A stretch of DNA of 7,970 nucleotides. Origin: DAIUCA01 sp964613675. GTDB lineage: Bacteria > Pseudomonadota > Gammaproteobacteria > Competibacterales > Competibacteraceae. Below the pieces are notes generated by a model. That model ran no database searches, was not told the origin of the DNA, and saw only the letters and a list, made by a program, of their open reading frames with translations. This document shows, in pieces, positions 1-6,754 of the stretch. Each line of letters starts with the position of its first letter. Within the stretch, counting starts at the first letter, position 1. Position numbers and translations under genes: made by a program. Location of the stretch: NCBI GenBank assembly GCA_964613675.1, contig CAZTIH010000120.1, positions 1 to 7,970 of the forward strand, in the 5' to 3' direction.

Positions 1-1424
1 CCGGAGCTCCGGCAGACCTTGAGCTCGCTTATACATTAGCTGATGGAGTAGAATATATAAAAGCAGGAATAGCAGCAGGTTTGGAGATTGATAAATTTGT
101 TTCAAGGTTTTCTTTTTTTTGGGGTATAGGTATGAATTATTTTATGGAAGTCGCCAAAATGCGGGCAGGACGACTGCTATGGGCAAAAATTGTCAAGCAA
201 TTCAATCCGTTAGACGAAAAATCCTTAGCGTTGCGAACCCACTGTCAGACTTCTGGATGGAGCCTAACGGAACAAGATCCGTTTAATAATGTAACTCGCA
301 CCTGTATCGAAGCCTTAGCCGCCACCCTAGGGCATACCCAGTCACTCCACACAAATGCTCTCGACGAAGCTATTGCGTTGCCGACGGATTTTTCTGCCCG
401 CATCGCCCGAAACACCCAACTTTATCTGCAAGATGAAACGGGCATTTGTCAGGTCGTCGATCCGTGGGGGGGGTCGTATCTGGTGGAAAAACTGACCGCC
501 GATCTCGCCGAACGGGCCTGGTCACATATTCAGGAAATCGAAGCCTTGGGGGGGATGGCAAAGGCCCTCGAAACGGGTTTACCGAAGTTGCGCATTGAGG
601 AAGTCGCGGCCAAACGGCAGGCCCAAATCGATTCGGGACAGGAATCGTTGATTGGGGTCAACAAATATCGCTTGGAGAAAGAAGCGCCGTTAGAGATTCT
701 GGATGTGGATAATACGGCGGTGCGGGCCGCGCAAATCGAACGTCTACAAAAGCTCAAGGCTGAACGGGATACGCAACGGGTGACAGACACCTTGAACGCC
801 CTATCAGAAGGGGCAGCGGGATCGGCCAATCTTCTCGAACTCGCCGTCGAGGCGGCCCGTGCCCGTGCGACTTTGGGCGAAATTTCCGACGCGCTCGAAA
901 AAGTATTTGGTCGCCACAAAGCGGTGATTCGGACGGTTTCGGGGGTGTATGCAAAACAGTTTGGTCAACATCCCGACATTCAGCGAGCCCGCGAATTGGC
1001 CGACCAATTTGCCGACCACGACGGGCGACGGCCGCGTATTCTGATCGCTAAAATGGGACAGGATGGCCATGATCGGGGAGCGAAGGTCATCGCGACGGCC
1101 TTAGCGGATTTGGGCTTCGATGTGGATATTGGGGCGCTGTTTCAGATCCCTGAAGAAGTGGCAAAACAGGCCGTTGAAAACGATGTCCATCTGATTGGCA
1201 TGAGTTCCCTAGCGGCGGGCCACAAAACGCTGTTACCGCAACTCGTCTCGGCGCTCAAAGCCTACGGGCGCGAGGATATTTTCGTGATAGCGGGGGGGGT
1301 CATTCCAGCACAGGACTACGACTTTCTGCGGGCCAATGGGGCAGTGGCGATTTTTGGCCCCGGTACCGTCATTCCCGCCGCAGCCTGTGAAGTTTTGACG
1401 GCCCTGATGAAGCGGTGGGCGTGA
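1..1424 (+). CDS. mcm: Methylmalonyl-CoA mutase, catalytic subunit, 5'-truncated (C-terminal ~473 residues)
   Basis: Adenosylcobalamin-dependent mutase converting (R)-methylmalonyl-CoA to succinyl-CoA in the cytoplasm. The frame is open from base 3 to the TGA at 1422-1424. The first residues (GAPADLELAYTLADG) already match the family, so an internal TTG at 81 is not the start, and roughly 240-250 N-terminal residues lie outside the window. Visible family blocks are SFFWGIGMN, HCQTSGWSLTEQD, TQSLHTNALDEA and DPWGGSY in the TIM-barrel half. The B12-binding domain runs from visible residue ~341 to the end. Its motif KMGQDGHDRG holds the lower cobalt ligand His (codon 1068-1070) and the partner Lys and Asp corresponding to K604/D608/H610 of the Propionibacterium enzyme; MSSLAAGH and AGGVIP complete the nucleotide-tail pocket. 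One chain with both domains fits a methylmalonyl- rather than an isobutyryl-type mutase, but the substrate-reading N-terminal residues are not visible. The first ~150 bp are AT-rich with different codon use. Followed 3 bp later by meaB. Confidence 0.96.
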   Translation, partial: GAPADLELAYTLADGVEYIKAGIAAGLEIDKFVSRFSFFWGIGMNYFMEVAKMRAGRLLWAKIVKQFNPLDEKSLALRTHCQTSGWSLTEQDPFNNVTRTCIEALAATLGHTQSLHTNALDEAIALPTDFSARIARNTQLYLQDETGICQVVDPWGGSYLVEKLTADLAERAWSHIQEIEALGGMAKALETGLPKLRIEEVAAKRQAQIDSGQESLIGVNKYRLEKEAPLEILDVDNTAVRAAQIERLQKLKAERDTQRVTDTLNALSEGAAGSANLLELAVEAARARATLGEISDALEKVFGRHKAVIRTVSGVYAKQFGQHPDIQRARELADQFADHDGRRPRILIAKMGQDGHDRGAKVIATALADLGFDVDIGALFQIPEEVAKQAVENDVHLIGMSSLAAGHKTLLPQLVSALKAYGREDIFVIAGGVIPAQDYDFLRANGAVAIFGPGTVIPAAACEVLTALMKRWA

Positions 1425-1427
1425 CGC

Positions 1428-2423
1428 TTGCTCACCGCTGAGACTTATGTTGACGGCGTATTGAACGGTCATCGCAACGTGTTGGCCCGCGCCATTACGT
1501 TGGTCGAAAGTCAATCGCCCCGTCACCGCGACCTCGCCCATACCGTGTTGACGGCACTGTTACCCTATACCGGGAAGAGCTTCCGTTTGGGGTTAACGGG
1601 GGTGCCGGGCGTGGGCAAGTCGACCTTTATCGACGCCTTTGGCATTCATCTTTGTGAACAAAATCAAAAAGTTGCTGTACTGGCGATTGATCCGACGAGT
1701 CCGTTACATCGCGGCAGCATTTTGGGCGATAAAACCCGCATGGATCGTTTGAGTCAGCATCCCAATGCGTACATTCGTCCATCGCCAGCGGGCAAAACCC
1801 TGGGCGGTGTAGCCCAACGAACCCGTGAAACGCTATTGCTGTGCGAGGCGGCGGGCTTTGAAGTCGTGATTGTCGAAACGGTAGGGGTCGGCCAGAGCGA
1901 AGGATTGGTGCGCGGGCTGGTCGATTTCTTTCTACTCCTGCTGTTGCCCGGGGGGGGAGATGAGCTACAGGGTTTGAAAAAGGGAGTGATGGAGTTAGCC
2001 GATGCGCTGTTCATCAACAAGGCCGATGGCGATAACCGCGCACGGGCCCGCATTACCCAAGGCGACTATCAACAAGCGCTGCACTATCAAACGCCGGCAA
2101 CCCCCGGGTGGACGCCCACGGCATTACTGGGCTCGGCGTTAACCGGGGAAGGTTTTGAGGCACTTTCGGCACAAATTCAACAATTTCAGTCGGTAACCCG
2201 AGCCAGTGGGGCGTTTTCCCAACGGCGTCAGCAACAACAACAAGCGTGGTTTCACGAACAGTTGCGCGATCTGTTGTTGCGCAGTTTTTCCGAACATCCC
2301 ACCGTAAAACAACAGCAACCGCCTCTTGAACAAGCGGTGCTGGCGGGCGATCTATTACCGCCTTTAGCTGCCCAGCAACTTCTGGATCTCTATCAGAACG
2401 CGCTCAAAAACTCCACTAATTAA
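1428..2423 (+). CDS. meaB: MeaB/ArgK-type G3E GTPase, methylmalonyl-CoA mutase chaperone
   Basis: MeaB is a SIMIBI-class (G3E) GTPase that gates adenosylcobalamin loading into the mutase and protects it from inactivation. The 331-residue protein has the usual family length. Motifs: Walker A GVPGVGKST (58-66); DPTSP with GSILGDKTRM (88-105); the Mg/switch block ETVGVGQSE (150-158); GGGDELQGLKKG (175-186); G4 base-recognition NKAD (197-200); a G5-like SA at 226-227. A Gln-rich patch sits at ~238-242 and the C-terminal helices are family-like (dimerisation region by homology). The start is TTG at 1428. The first residues align with the usual MeaB N-terminus, and the only upstream in-frame codon before the mutase stop is CGC, so no better start exists; GGTGG at 1415-1419 may act as a weak ribosome binding site. 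It shares the reading frame of the mutase gene, separated only by TGA CGC, and is probably translationally coupled to it. Immediate linkage to mcm supports the mutase-partner role over the historic arginine-transport ATPase name. Confidence 0.95.
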   Translation: MLTAETYVDGVLNGHRNVLARAITLVESQSPRHRDLAHTVLTALLPYTGKSFRLGLTGVPGVGKSTFIDAFGIHLCEQNQKVAVLAIDPTSPLHRGSILGDKTRMDRLSQHPNAYIRPSPAGKTLGGVAQRTRETLLLCEAAGFEVVIVETVGVGQSEGLVRGLVDFFLLLLLPGGGDELQGLKKGVMELADALFINKADGDNRARARITQGDYQQALHYQTPATPGWTPTALLGSALTGEGFEALSAQIQQFQSVTRASGAFSQRRQQQQQAWFHEQLRDLLLRSFSEHPTVKQQQPPLEQAVLAGDLLPPLAAQQLLDLYQNALKNSTN

Positions 2424-2452
2424 CTTTTACAACCCGTTATCAGAGAACTGCG

Positions 2453-3985
2453 ATGCACGAAATTCTCCAGCAACTCGCCGATAAACGCGCTGCCGCTAAA
2501 CTAGGCGGCGGTCAAACGCGCATCGACCGTCAACACGACAAGGGCAAACTCACCGCTCGCGAGCGCATCGACCTTCTGCTCGATCATCAGAGTTTTGAGG
2601 AATGGGACATGTTCGTCGAACATCGGTGTCACGACTTCGGCATGGAACGCCAAACCGTGCCCGGGGATGGTGTCGTGACGGGCTATGGCACCCTGAATGG
2701 CCGTCCTGTATTCATTTTTAGTCAAGACTTTACCGTTCTGGGTGGCGCGCTATCCGAAGCCCACGCCGAAAAAATCTGTAAAATCATGGATCACGCGATT
2801 CGTGCCGGGATTCCCGTGATTGGCTTGAACGACTCGGGCGGTGCACGGATTCAGGAAGGCGTTGCGAGTTTGGGCGGTTATGCCGAGGTCTTTCAGCGGA
2901 ATGTGCTTGCTTCGGGAGTCATTCCCCAGATTTCGATGATTATGGGGCCATGTGCCGGGGGAGCGGTCTATTCGCCCGCCATGACGGACTTCATTTTCAT
3001 GGTGAAGGACAGTTCTTATATGTTCGTGACGGGGCCAGAGGTCGTCAAAACCGTCACCCACGAGGAAGTGACCCATGAGGAACTTGGGGGAGCATTAACC
3101 CATTCGACGAAATCTGGAGTCGCAGATTTGGCGTTTGAAAACGATGTCGAGGCGCTGCTGCTGTTGCGGCGGTTTATGAGCTATCTCCCCAATAATAACC
3201 GCGAAAAGCCCCCGTTCCGACCGACCACTGATCCCGCAGATCGCGCCGAAATTTCCCTCGATACGCTAATTCCGAATAACCCCAATAAACCCTACGATAT
3301 GAAGGAATTGATTCAAAAAGTTGTCGATGATGGCGATTTTTTTGAATTACAGCCCCATCACGCGGGCAACATGATTATTGGGTTTGCGAGATTTTTGGGG
3401 CATCCCGTGGGTATTGTGGCAAATCAACCCCTCGTCTTAGCGGGCTGTCTCGATATTAAATCTTCAATTAAAGCGGCACGCTTTGTCCGTTTCTGTGACT
3501 GCTTCAATATTCCGATCCTGACATTAGTCGATGTGCCCGGCTTTCTCCCAGGAACGGCGCAGGAATATGGGGGCATTATCAAGCATGGCGCGAAATTGCT
3601 GTACGCGTTTGCGGAAGCTACCGTGCCCAAAGTGACCCTGATTACGCGCAAAGCCTACGGGGGCGCTTATGACGTGATGAGTTCAAAACACTTAAGAGGG
3701 GATGTGAACTTTGCCTGGCCAACGGCGGAGATTGCTGTTATGGGACCGAAGGGGGCGGTTGAAATTATTTTTCGACAGGATGCGAGTGATCCCGAAAAGA
3801 TCGCGGCGCGTACCGAAGAATATCGCCAAAAGTTTGCAAATCCCTTTGTCGCGGCGAAGCGCGGTTATATCGACGACGTGATTATGCCCCGCAATACCCG
3901 TCAGCGGATTTGCCGCTCATTGACGCTGTTGCGCGAGAAAAAGCTCGAAAATCCGTGGCGCAAACACGACAACATCCCCCTTTAA
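2453..3985 (+). CDS. pccB: Propionyl-CoA carboxylase beta subunit (carboxyltransferase)
   Basis: Carboxyltransferase subunit that moves CO2 from carboxybiotin on PccA to propionyl-CoA, giving (S)-methylmalonyl-CoA. The 510-residue length is typical. The N-terminal crotonase-fold half carries LNDSGGARIQEG (125-136) and the acyl-CoA oxyanion-hole segment GPCAGGAVYSPA (165-176). The C-terminal half carries VDVPGFLPGT (359-368), QEYGGIIKHGAKLLYAF (370-386) and RKAYGGAYDVMSSKHL (399-414). Asp407 in YGGAYDVM is, from recalled work on Streptomyces PccB, the position whose Asp/Ile identity separates propionyl- from acetyl-preferring enzymes, which favours propionyl-CoA here. The start is ATG at 2453, 29 bp after meaB, with a weak purine stretch (AGAGAA, 2442-2447) upstream. 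It forms an alpha6beta6-type holoenzyme with the next gene by family analogy. Other acyl-CoA carboxylase betas (e.g. methylcrotonyl) are less likely given the neighbours. Confidence 0.96.
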   Translation: MHEILQQLADKRAAAKLGGGQTRIDRQHDKGKLTARERIDLLLDHQSFEEWDMFVEHRCHDFGMERQTVPGDGVVTGYGTLNGRPVFIFSQDFTVLGGALSEAHAEKICKIMDHAIRAGIPVIGLNDSGGARIQEGVASLGGYAEVFQRNVLASGVIPQISMIMGPCAGGAVYSPAMTDFIFMVKDSSYMFVTGPEVVKTVTHEEVTHEELGGALTHSTKSGVADLAFENDVEALLLLRRFMSYLPNNNREKPPFRPTTDPADRAEISLDTLIPNNPNKPYDMKELIQKVVDDGDFFELQPHHAGNMIIGFARFLGHPVGIVANQPLVLAGCLDIKSSIKAARFVRFCDCFNIPILTLVDVPGFLPGTAQEYGGIIKHGAKLLYAFAEATVPKVTLITRKAYGGAYDVMSSKHLRGDVNFAWPTAEIAVMGPKGAVEIIFRQDASDPEKIAARTEEYRQKFANPFVAAKRGYIDDVIMPRNTRQRICRSLTLLREKKLENPWRKHDNIPL

Positions 3986-4009
3986 CCGAACTTCAGAACG
4001 CTCATTGAC

Positions 4010-4013
4010 AGGA
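4010..4013 (+). promoter_or_regulatory. Ribosome binding site of pccA
   Basis: AGGA 11 bases before the ATG at 4025, in the 39-bp gap after pccB. It is a clearer Shine-Dalgarno match than those in front of meaB or pccB, so PccA may be translated independently rather than only by coupling. This is inference from spacing and sequence alone. Confidence 0.45.
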
Positions 4014-4024
4014 TAACCAATCGC

Positions 4025-6013
4025 ATGTTTCAGAAAATTCTCATCGCCAATCGCGGCGAAATTGCATGTCGCGTGATTAAAACGGCCCGTCGCTTGGGGG
4101 TTAAGACGGTCGCCGTCTACTCAGAAGCAGACCGCGATGCGTTACATGTGCAGATGGCCGACGAAGCCTACTTTATTGGGCCACCGCCTTCAGCACAGAG
4201 CTACTTGCAGATGCGTAAAATCATCGATGTCTGTAAACAATCGGGTGCAGAGGCAGTGCATCCTGGTTACGGCTTTCTATCGGAAAACGCCCAATTCGCC
4301 CAACTTCTGGCGGCAGAAGAAATCACCTTCATCGGGCCCCCCATCGGCGCCATTAGTGCGATGGGCGATAAAATTGCGTCTAAACAATTGGCGCAAAAGG
4401 CAAAAGTGAATGTCGTTCCCGGATTTGTGGACATCATTCGCGATGCCGATCACGCCGTTTTGGTCGCTAAAGAAGTGGGTTATCCGGTGATGCTCAAGGC
4501 GTCGGCCGGGGGGGGCGGTAAAGGGATGCGGGTGGCATATGACGAAGCGGAATGTCGGGAAGGCTTTGAACGTGCCACTTCAGAAGCCCAATCGAGCTTT
4601 GGCGATGCGCGGGTGTTCATCGAGAAATATATTGAAGAACCCCGCCATATTGAGATTCAGATTCTTTCTGATGGAGTTAACTGTCTGTATCTTGGCGAAC
4701 GCGAATGTTCGATTCAACGCCGTCATCAAAAAGTGTTAGAAGAGGCCCCTAGCCCTTTTCTCGACCCCCAAACCCGAAAAATGATGGGAGAACAAGCCGT
4801 TGCGTTGGCAAAAGCGGTCGATTATCAGTCTGCGGGCACGGTTGAATTTATCGTCGATAAGCATCGAAATTTCTACTTTTTAGAGATGAACACCCGTCTG
4901 CAAGTCGAACATCCCGTGACCGAGATGATTACAGGACTCGATCTCGTCGAATGGATGTTGCGGGTGGCGGCGGGGGAATCGTTGCCTTTTGAGCAGAAGG
5001 ATATTCAGTTAAAGGGATGGGCTATGGAGGCGCGGGTGTATGCCGAAGATCCGTTCCGCAACTTTCTCCCGTCCATCGGACGTCTGGTGCGCTACCAAAC
5101 ACCTGCGGAAGTGAATGGAATTCGCGTCGATACTGGTGTTTACGAAGGGTCCGAAGTCTCGATGTTTTACGATCCGATGATCGCGAAGCTGGTGGCGTTT
5201 GGCGACGACCGTCCCCAGGCAGCGGCTAAATTAGCGGATGCCCTCGATGATTTTTACATCCAGGGGGTTACCCATAATATTCCTTTCCTTGCCTCTCTTA
5301 CCAGCCATCCTCGTTTCTTAGAAGGGCGCTTATCCACGAATTTCATCAAGGAGGAGTATCCTGAGGGATTTTCTTACCCTGACTTGCCACCAGTGCATTT
5401 TGAGTGGTTTCTCGCCGTTGCGGCGGCAATTCACCGTCGTTACATGGATCGAGCAGCCAGCATTGCGGGTCAGATGAGTGGCCACGGACGACGGATTAGT
5501 CCAGATTGGGTGGTCATGGTGGGGCGTGAACCCTATAAAGTCAAAGTTGACCCCATTGAAGGCGGTCATGATGTACTTTATCGCGGCGAAGTTTATCAAG
5601 TGCTTAGTCGCTGGAATTTTGGGGAATCTCGCGTACAAGTCACGATTAACGGCATCGAAGCGACTTTTCAGCTCGAAAGACGCAGCCTAATGTACTGTCT
5701 GTACCATCGGGGAATGCAGCTCAACGCATTGGTACTCTCGCCCTTAGCCGCTGAATTACAAGCCCTCATGCCTATCAAACAGGCCCCTGATTTATCCAAA
5801 TTTTTGCTCTCTCCCATGCCAGGCTTACTTGTCAAACTATTAGTCGAACCTGGCCAAGAAGTGAAGGTGGGTCAAGATTTAGCCATTATTGAAGCGATGA
5901 AAATGGAAAATGTATTGCGCGCTCCCTTTGATGCCCGCATTAGCGATCTCAAAGCTAAAGTCGGCGATAGTTTGGCTGTCGATCAAGCAATCCTGGAATT
6001 TGAGGCATTGTAA
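4025..6013 (+). CDS. pccA: Propionyl-CoA carboxylase alpha subunit (biotin carboxylase + biotin carboxyl carrier)
   Basis: Biotin-containing subunit: ATP-dependent carboxylation of its own biotin, then delivery to PccB. It has 662 residues, normal for the family. Order of domains: biotin carboxylase N-lobe from FQKILIANRGEIACR (2-16) with HPGYGFLSEN (79-88); ATP-grasp with the Gly-rich loop GGGGKGMR (162-169) and the catalytic EMNTRLQVEHPVTE (287-300); biotin carboxylase C-lobe to ~450; a BT-type linker domain (~480-590) that docks on PccB in this family; and a C-terminal biotinyl domain (~594-662). The target Lys is K626 in EAMKMEN (623-629), 36 residues from the C-terminus, as expected. The start is ATG at 4025 with AGGA at 4010-4013, 11 bp upstream. 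It is the last gene of the operon, converging on trmO with 12 bp between the stops. The BT region and the adjacent pccB favour propionyl-CoA carboxylase over the AccC of fatty-acid synthesis, which lacks a fused biotin carrier. Confidence 0.96.
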   Translation: MFQKILIANRGEIACRVIKTARRLGVKTVAVYSEADRDALHVQMADEAYFIGPPPSAQSYLQMRKIIDVCKQSGAEAVHPGYGFLSENAQFAQLLAAEEITFIGPPIGAISAMGDKIASKQLAQKAKVNVVPGFVDIIRDADHAVLVAKEVGYPVMLKASAGGGGKGMRVAYDEAECREGFERATSEAQSSFGDARVFIEKYIEEPRHIEIQILSDGVNCLYLGERECSIQRRHQKVLEEAPSPFLDPQTRKMMGEQAVALAKAVDYQSAGTVEFIVDKHRNFYFLEMNTRLQVEHPVTEMITGLDLVEWMLRVAAGESLPFEQKDIQLKGWAMEARVYAEDPFRNFLPSIGRLVRYQTPAEVNGIRVDTGVYEGSEVSMFYDPMIAKLVAFGDDRPQAAAKLADALDDFYIQGVTHNIPFLASLTSHPRFLEGRLSTNFIKEEYPEGFSYPDLPPVHFEWFLAVAAAIHRRYMDRAASIAGQMSGHGRRISPDWVVMVGREPYKVKVDPIEGGHDVLYRGEVYQVLSRWNFGESRVQVTINGIEATFQLERRSLMYCLYHRGMQLNALVLSPLAAELQALMPIKQAPDLSKFLLSPMPGLLVKLLVEPGQEVKVGQDLAIIEAMKMENVLRAPFDARISDLKAKVGDSLAVDQAILEFEAL

Positions 6014-6014
6014 A

Positions 6015-6034
6015 GGAAAATCACGCTATTTTCC
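6015..6034. terminator. Possible weak bidirectional hairpin between pccA and trmO ends
   Basis: A perfect 7-bp inverted repeat (GGAAAAT / ATTTTCC) with a 6-base loop begins 1 bp after the pccA stop and contains the TAG stop of trmO (6026-6028). It is the only dyad seen at this convergent junction, so it could slow polymerase from both sides. The stem is AT-rich with only two G:C pairs and lacks a clean U-tract on either strand, so it is at best a weak terminator and may be chance. Confidence 0.25.
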
Positions 6035-6754
6035 CTCTGAATCGCTTAAAGGTTGAATGTCGGTGACCCATAAAACCCCGTCCTGTTCGCAAAATGAGAT
6101 GTCAAATTCGGCAAACTTAAAGCGGAAAGGACGGCTGTTTTGTCCGTCATAACCCGGGCGGGGGTCTTGCGCGATGATTTGACTTAACCAATGCCGTAAC
6201 TTTGGCCAAGTCAAATGATAAAATTCGAGCTTTTGTAAGGTTTCGGCGGTAAATTCAACTTTCCAAGGTTCGATAGACGGTACATATCCCGAAGTCGCCA
6301 CTAAATGATCTGCATAAGGCAAGTAAGGCTTAATGTCGAGAATTGGGGTACGGTCGAGTAAATCCCCACCGCTTACCTGTAAGACCACACCGTTTTTCGT
6401 ATCAATTGCATCGAGTTTTACCGCCGATAAGCCTAGTGAGTTAGGTCGGTAAGGGCTACGACTGGCAAATACCCCAACACGACGCTGTCCTCCAAGTTTT
6501 GGAGGTCTTACTTGTAATGATTTTGGCGGAAATTCTCGTTTTGGGAGCGCATGAAACCAAGTCACCAACCATAAATGAGAGAAAGCATCGAGACCCGCCA
6601 CCGCTTCGGCGTGGTCAAAGGGGGGTAGTAATTCCACCCGCGCAGGTAGCTCGACGAGATTTGCCTGTCGCGGAATCCCTAATTTGTCGATAAAAAGCGA
6701 CCGCATGACTGCAACGGGTCGCATTGTAGGAATGTATTCAATGCCGCGCTTCAC
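6026..6754 (-). CDS. trmO: TrmO/TsaA-family tRNA (N6-threonylcarbamoyladenosine37-N6)-methyltransferase
   Basis: TrmO (YaeB/VirR/TsaA family) uses S-adenosylmethionine to N6-methylate t6A37 of tRNA-Thr(GGU) and tune codon reading. It is a beta-barrel methyltransferase unrelated to Rossmann enzymes. Read from the GTG at 6754 the protein has 242 residues, close to E. coli TrmO (~235). Motifs: GIPRQ (26-30), DAFSHLWL (57-64), RPPKLGG (83-89), GVFASRSPYRPN (94-105), DLLDRTPILDIKPYLPYAD (131-149) and QDPRP (196-200), all family hallmarks. Start choice: GTG 6754 has an AAAGG (6763-6767) eight bases upstream and keeps the short strand before RPVAV. ATG at 6724 (232 residues) is the alternative but has no visible Shine-Dalgarno and begins almost at the core. 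Longer in-frame extension to 6859 is not family-like. The gene converges on pccA and is divergent from the nuclease-like gene, overlapping its first codons if GTG is used. No functional tie to propionate metabolism is evident. Confidence 0.92.
   Translation of the reverse strand: MKRGIEYIPTMRPVAVMRSLFIDKLGIPRQANLVELPARVELLPPFDHAEAVAGLDAFSHLWLVTWFHALPKREFPPKSLQVRPPKLGGQRRVGVFASRSPYRPNSLGLSAVKLDAIDTKNGVVLQVSGGDLLDRTPILDIKPYLPYADHLVATSGYVPSIEPWKVEFTAETLQKLEFYHLTWPKLRHWLSQIIAQDPRPGYDGQNSRPFRFKFAEFDISFCEQDGVLWVTDIQPLSDSEGK
6728..6732 (+). promoter_or_regulatory. Ribosome binding site of the EEP-family gene
   Basis: AGGAA ends 8 bases before the ATG at 6741, ideal spacing. It selects that ATG over the upstream in-frame TTG at 6684, whose extra 19 residues do not resemble the family N-terminus. 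The site lies within the 5' end of the divergent trmO reading frame (if trmO starts at 6754) or in the 16-bp space between start codons (if it starts at 6724). Confidence 0.5.

Noticed and set aside
1..12. Perfect 12-bp palindrome CCGGAGCTCCGG at the window edge, considered as an operator or linker/adaptor remnant.
   Set aside because: It is in frame with the mutase and encodes family-compatible residues (GAP), and a 12-bp palindrome alone is not strong evidence; it is only mildly suspicious together with the AT-rich stretch that follows.
81..83. TTG at 81 as the start of the mutase gene.
   Set aside because: The open frame extends upstream to base 3 with conserved mutase residues (ELAYTLADG), and a start here would remove most of the catalytic barrel.
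370..1541. Overlapping minus-strand open frames of 60-130 residues opposite the mutase.
   Set aside because: Low-complexity Ser/Arg/Pro-rich shadows of the coding strand without recognisable motifs or start signals.
2228..2243. CAACAACAA tract in meaB as a microsatellite.
   Set aside because: Short, imperfect and in a Gln-rich surface region common in this family; no sign of expansion.
5017..5690. Open frames on both strands inside the pccA biotin carboxylase C-lobe and BT region.
   Set aside because: pccA is continuous and family-like through this stretch, so these are frame shadows.
6600..6740. Sigma70-type promoter for the EEP gene within trmO.
   Set aside because: Candidate -35 hexamers (e.g. 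TTGCCT at 6661) have no -10 box at acceptable spacing.
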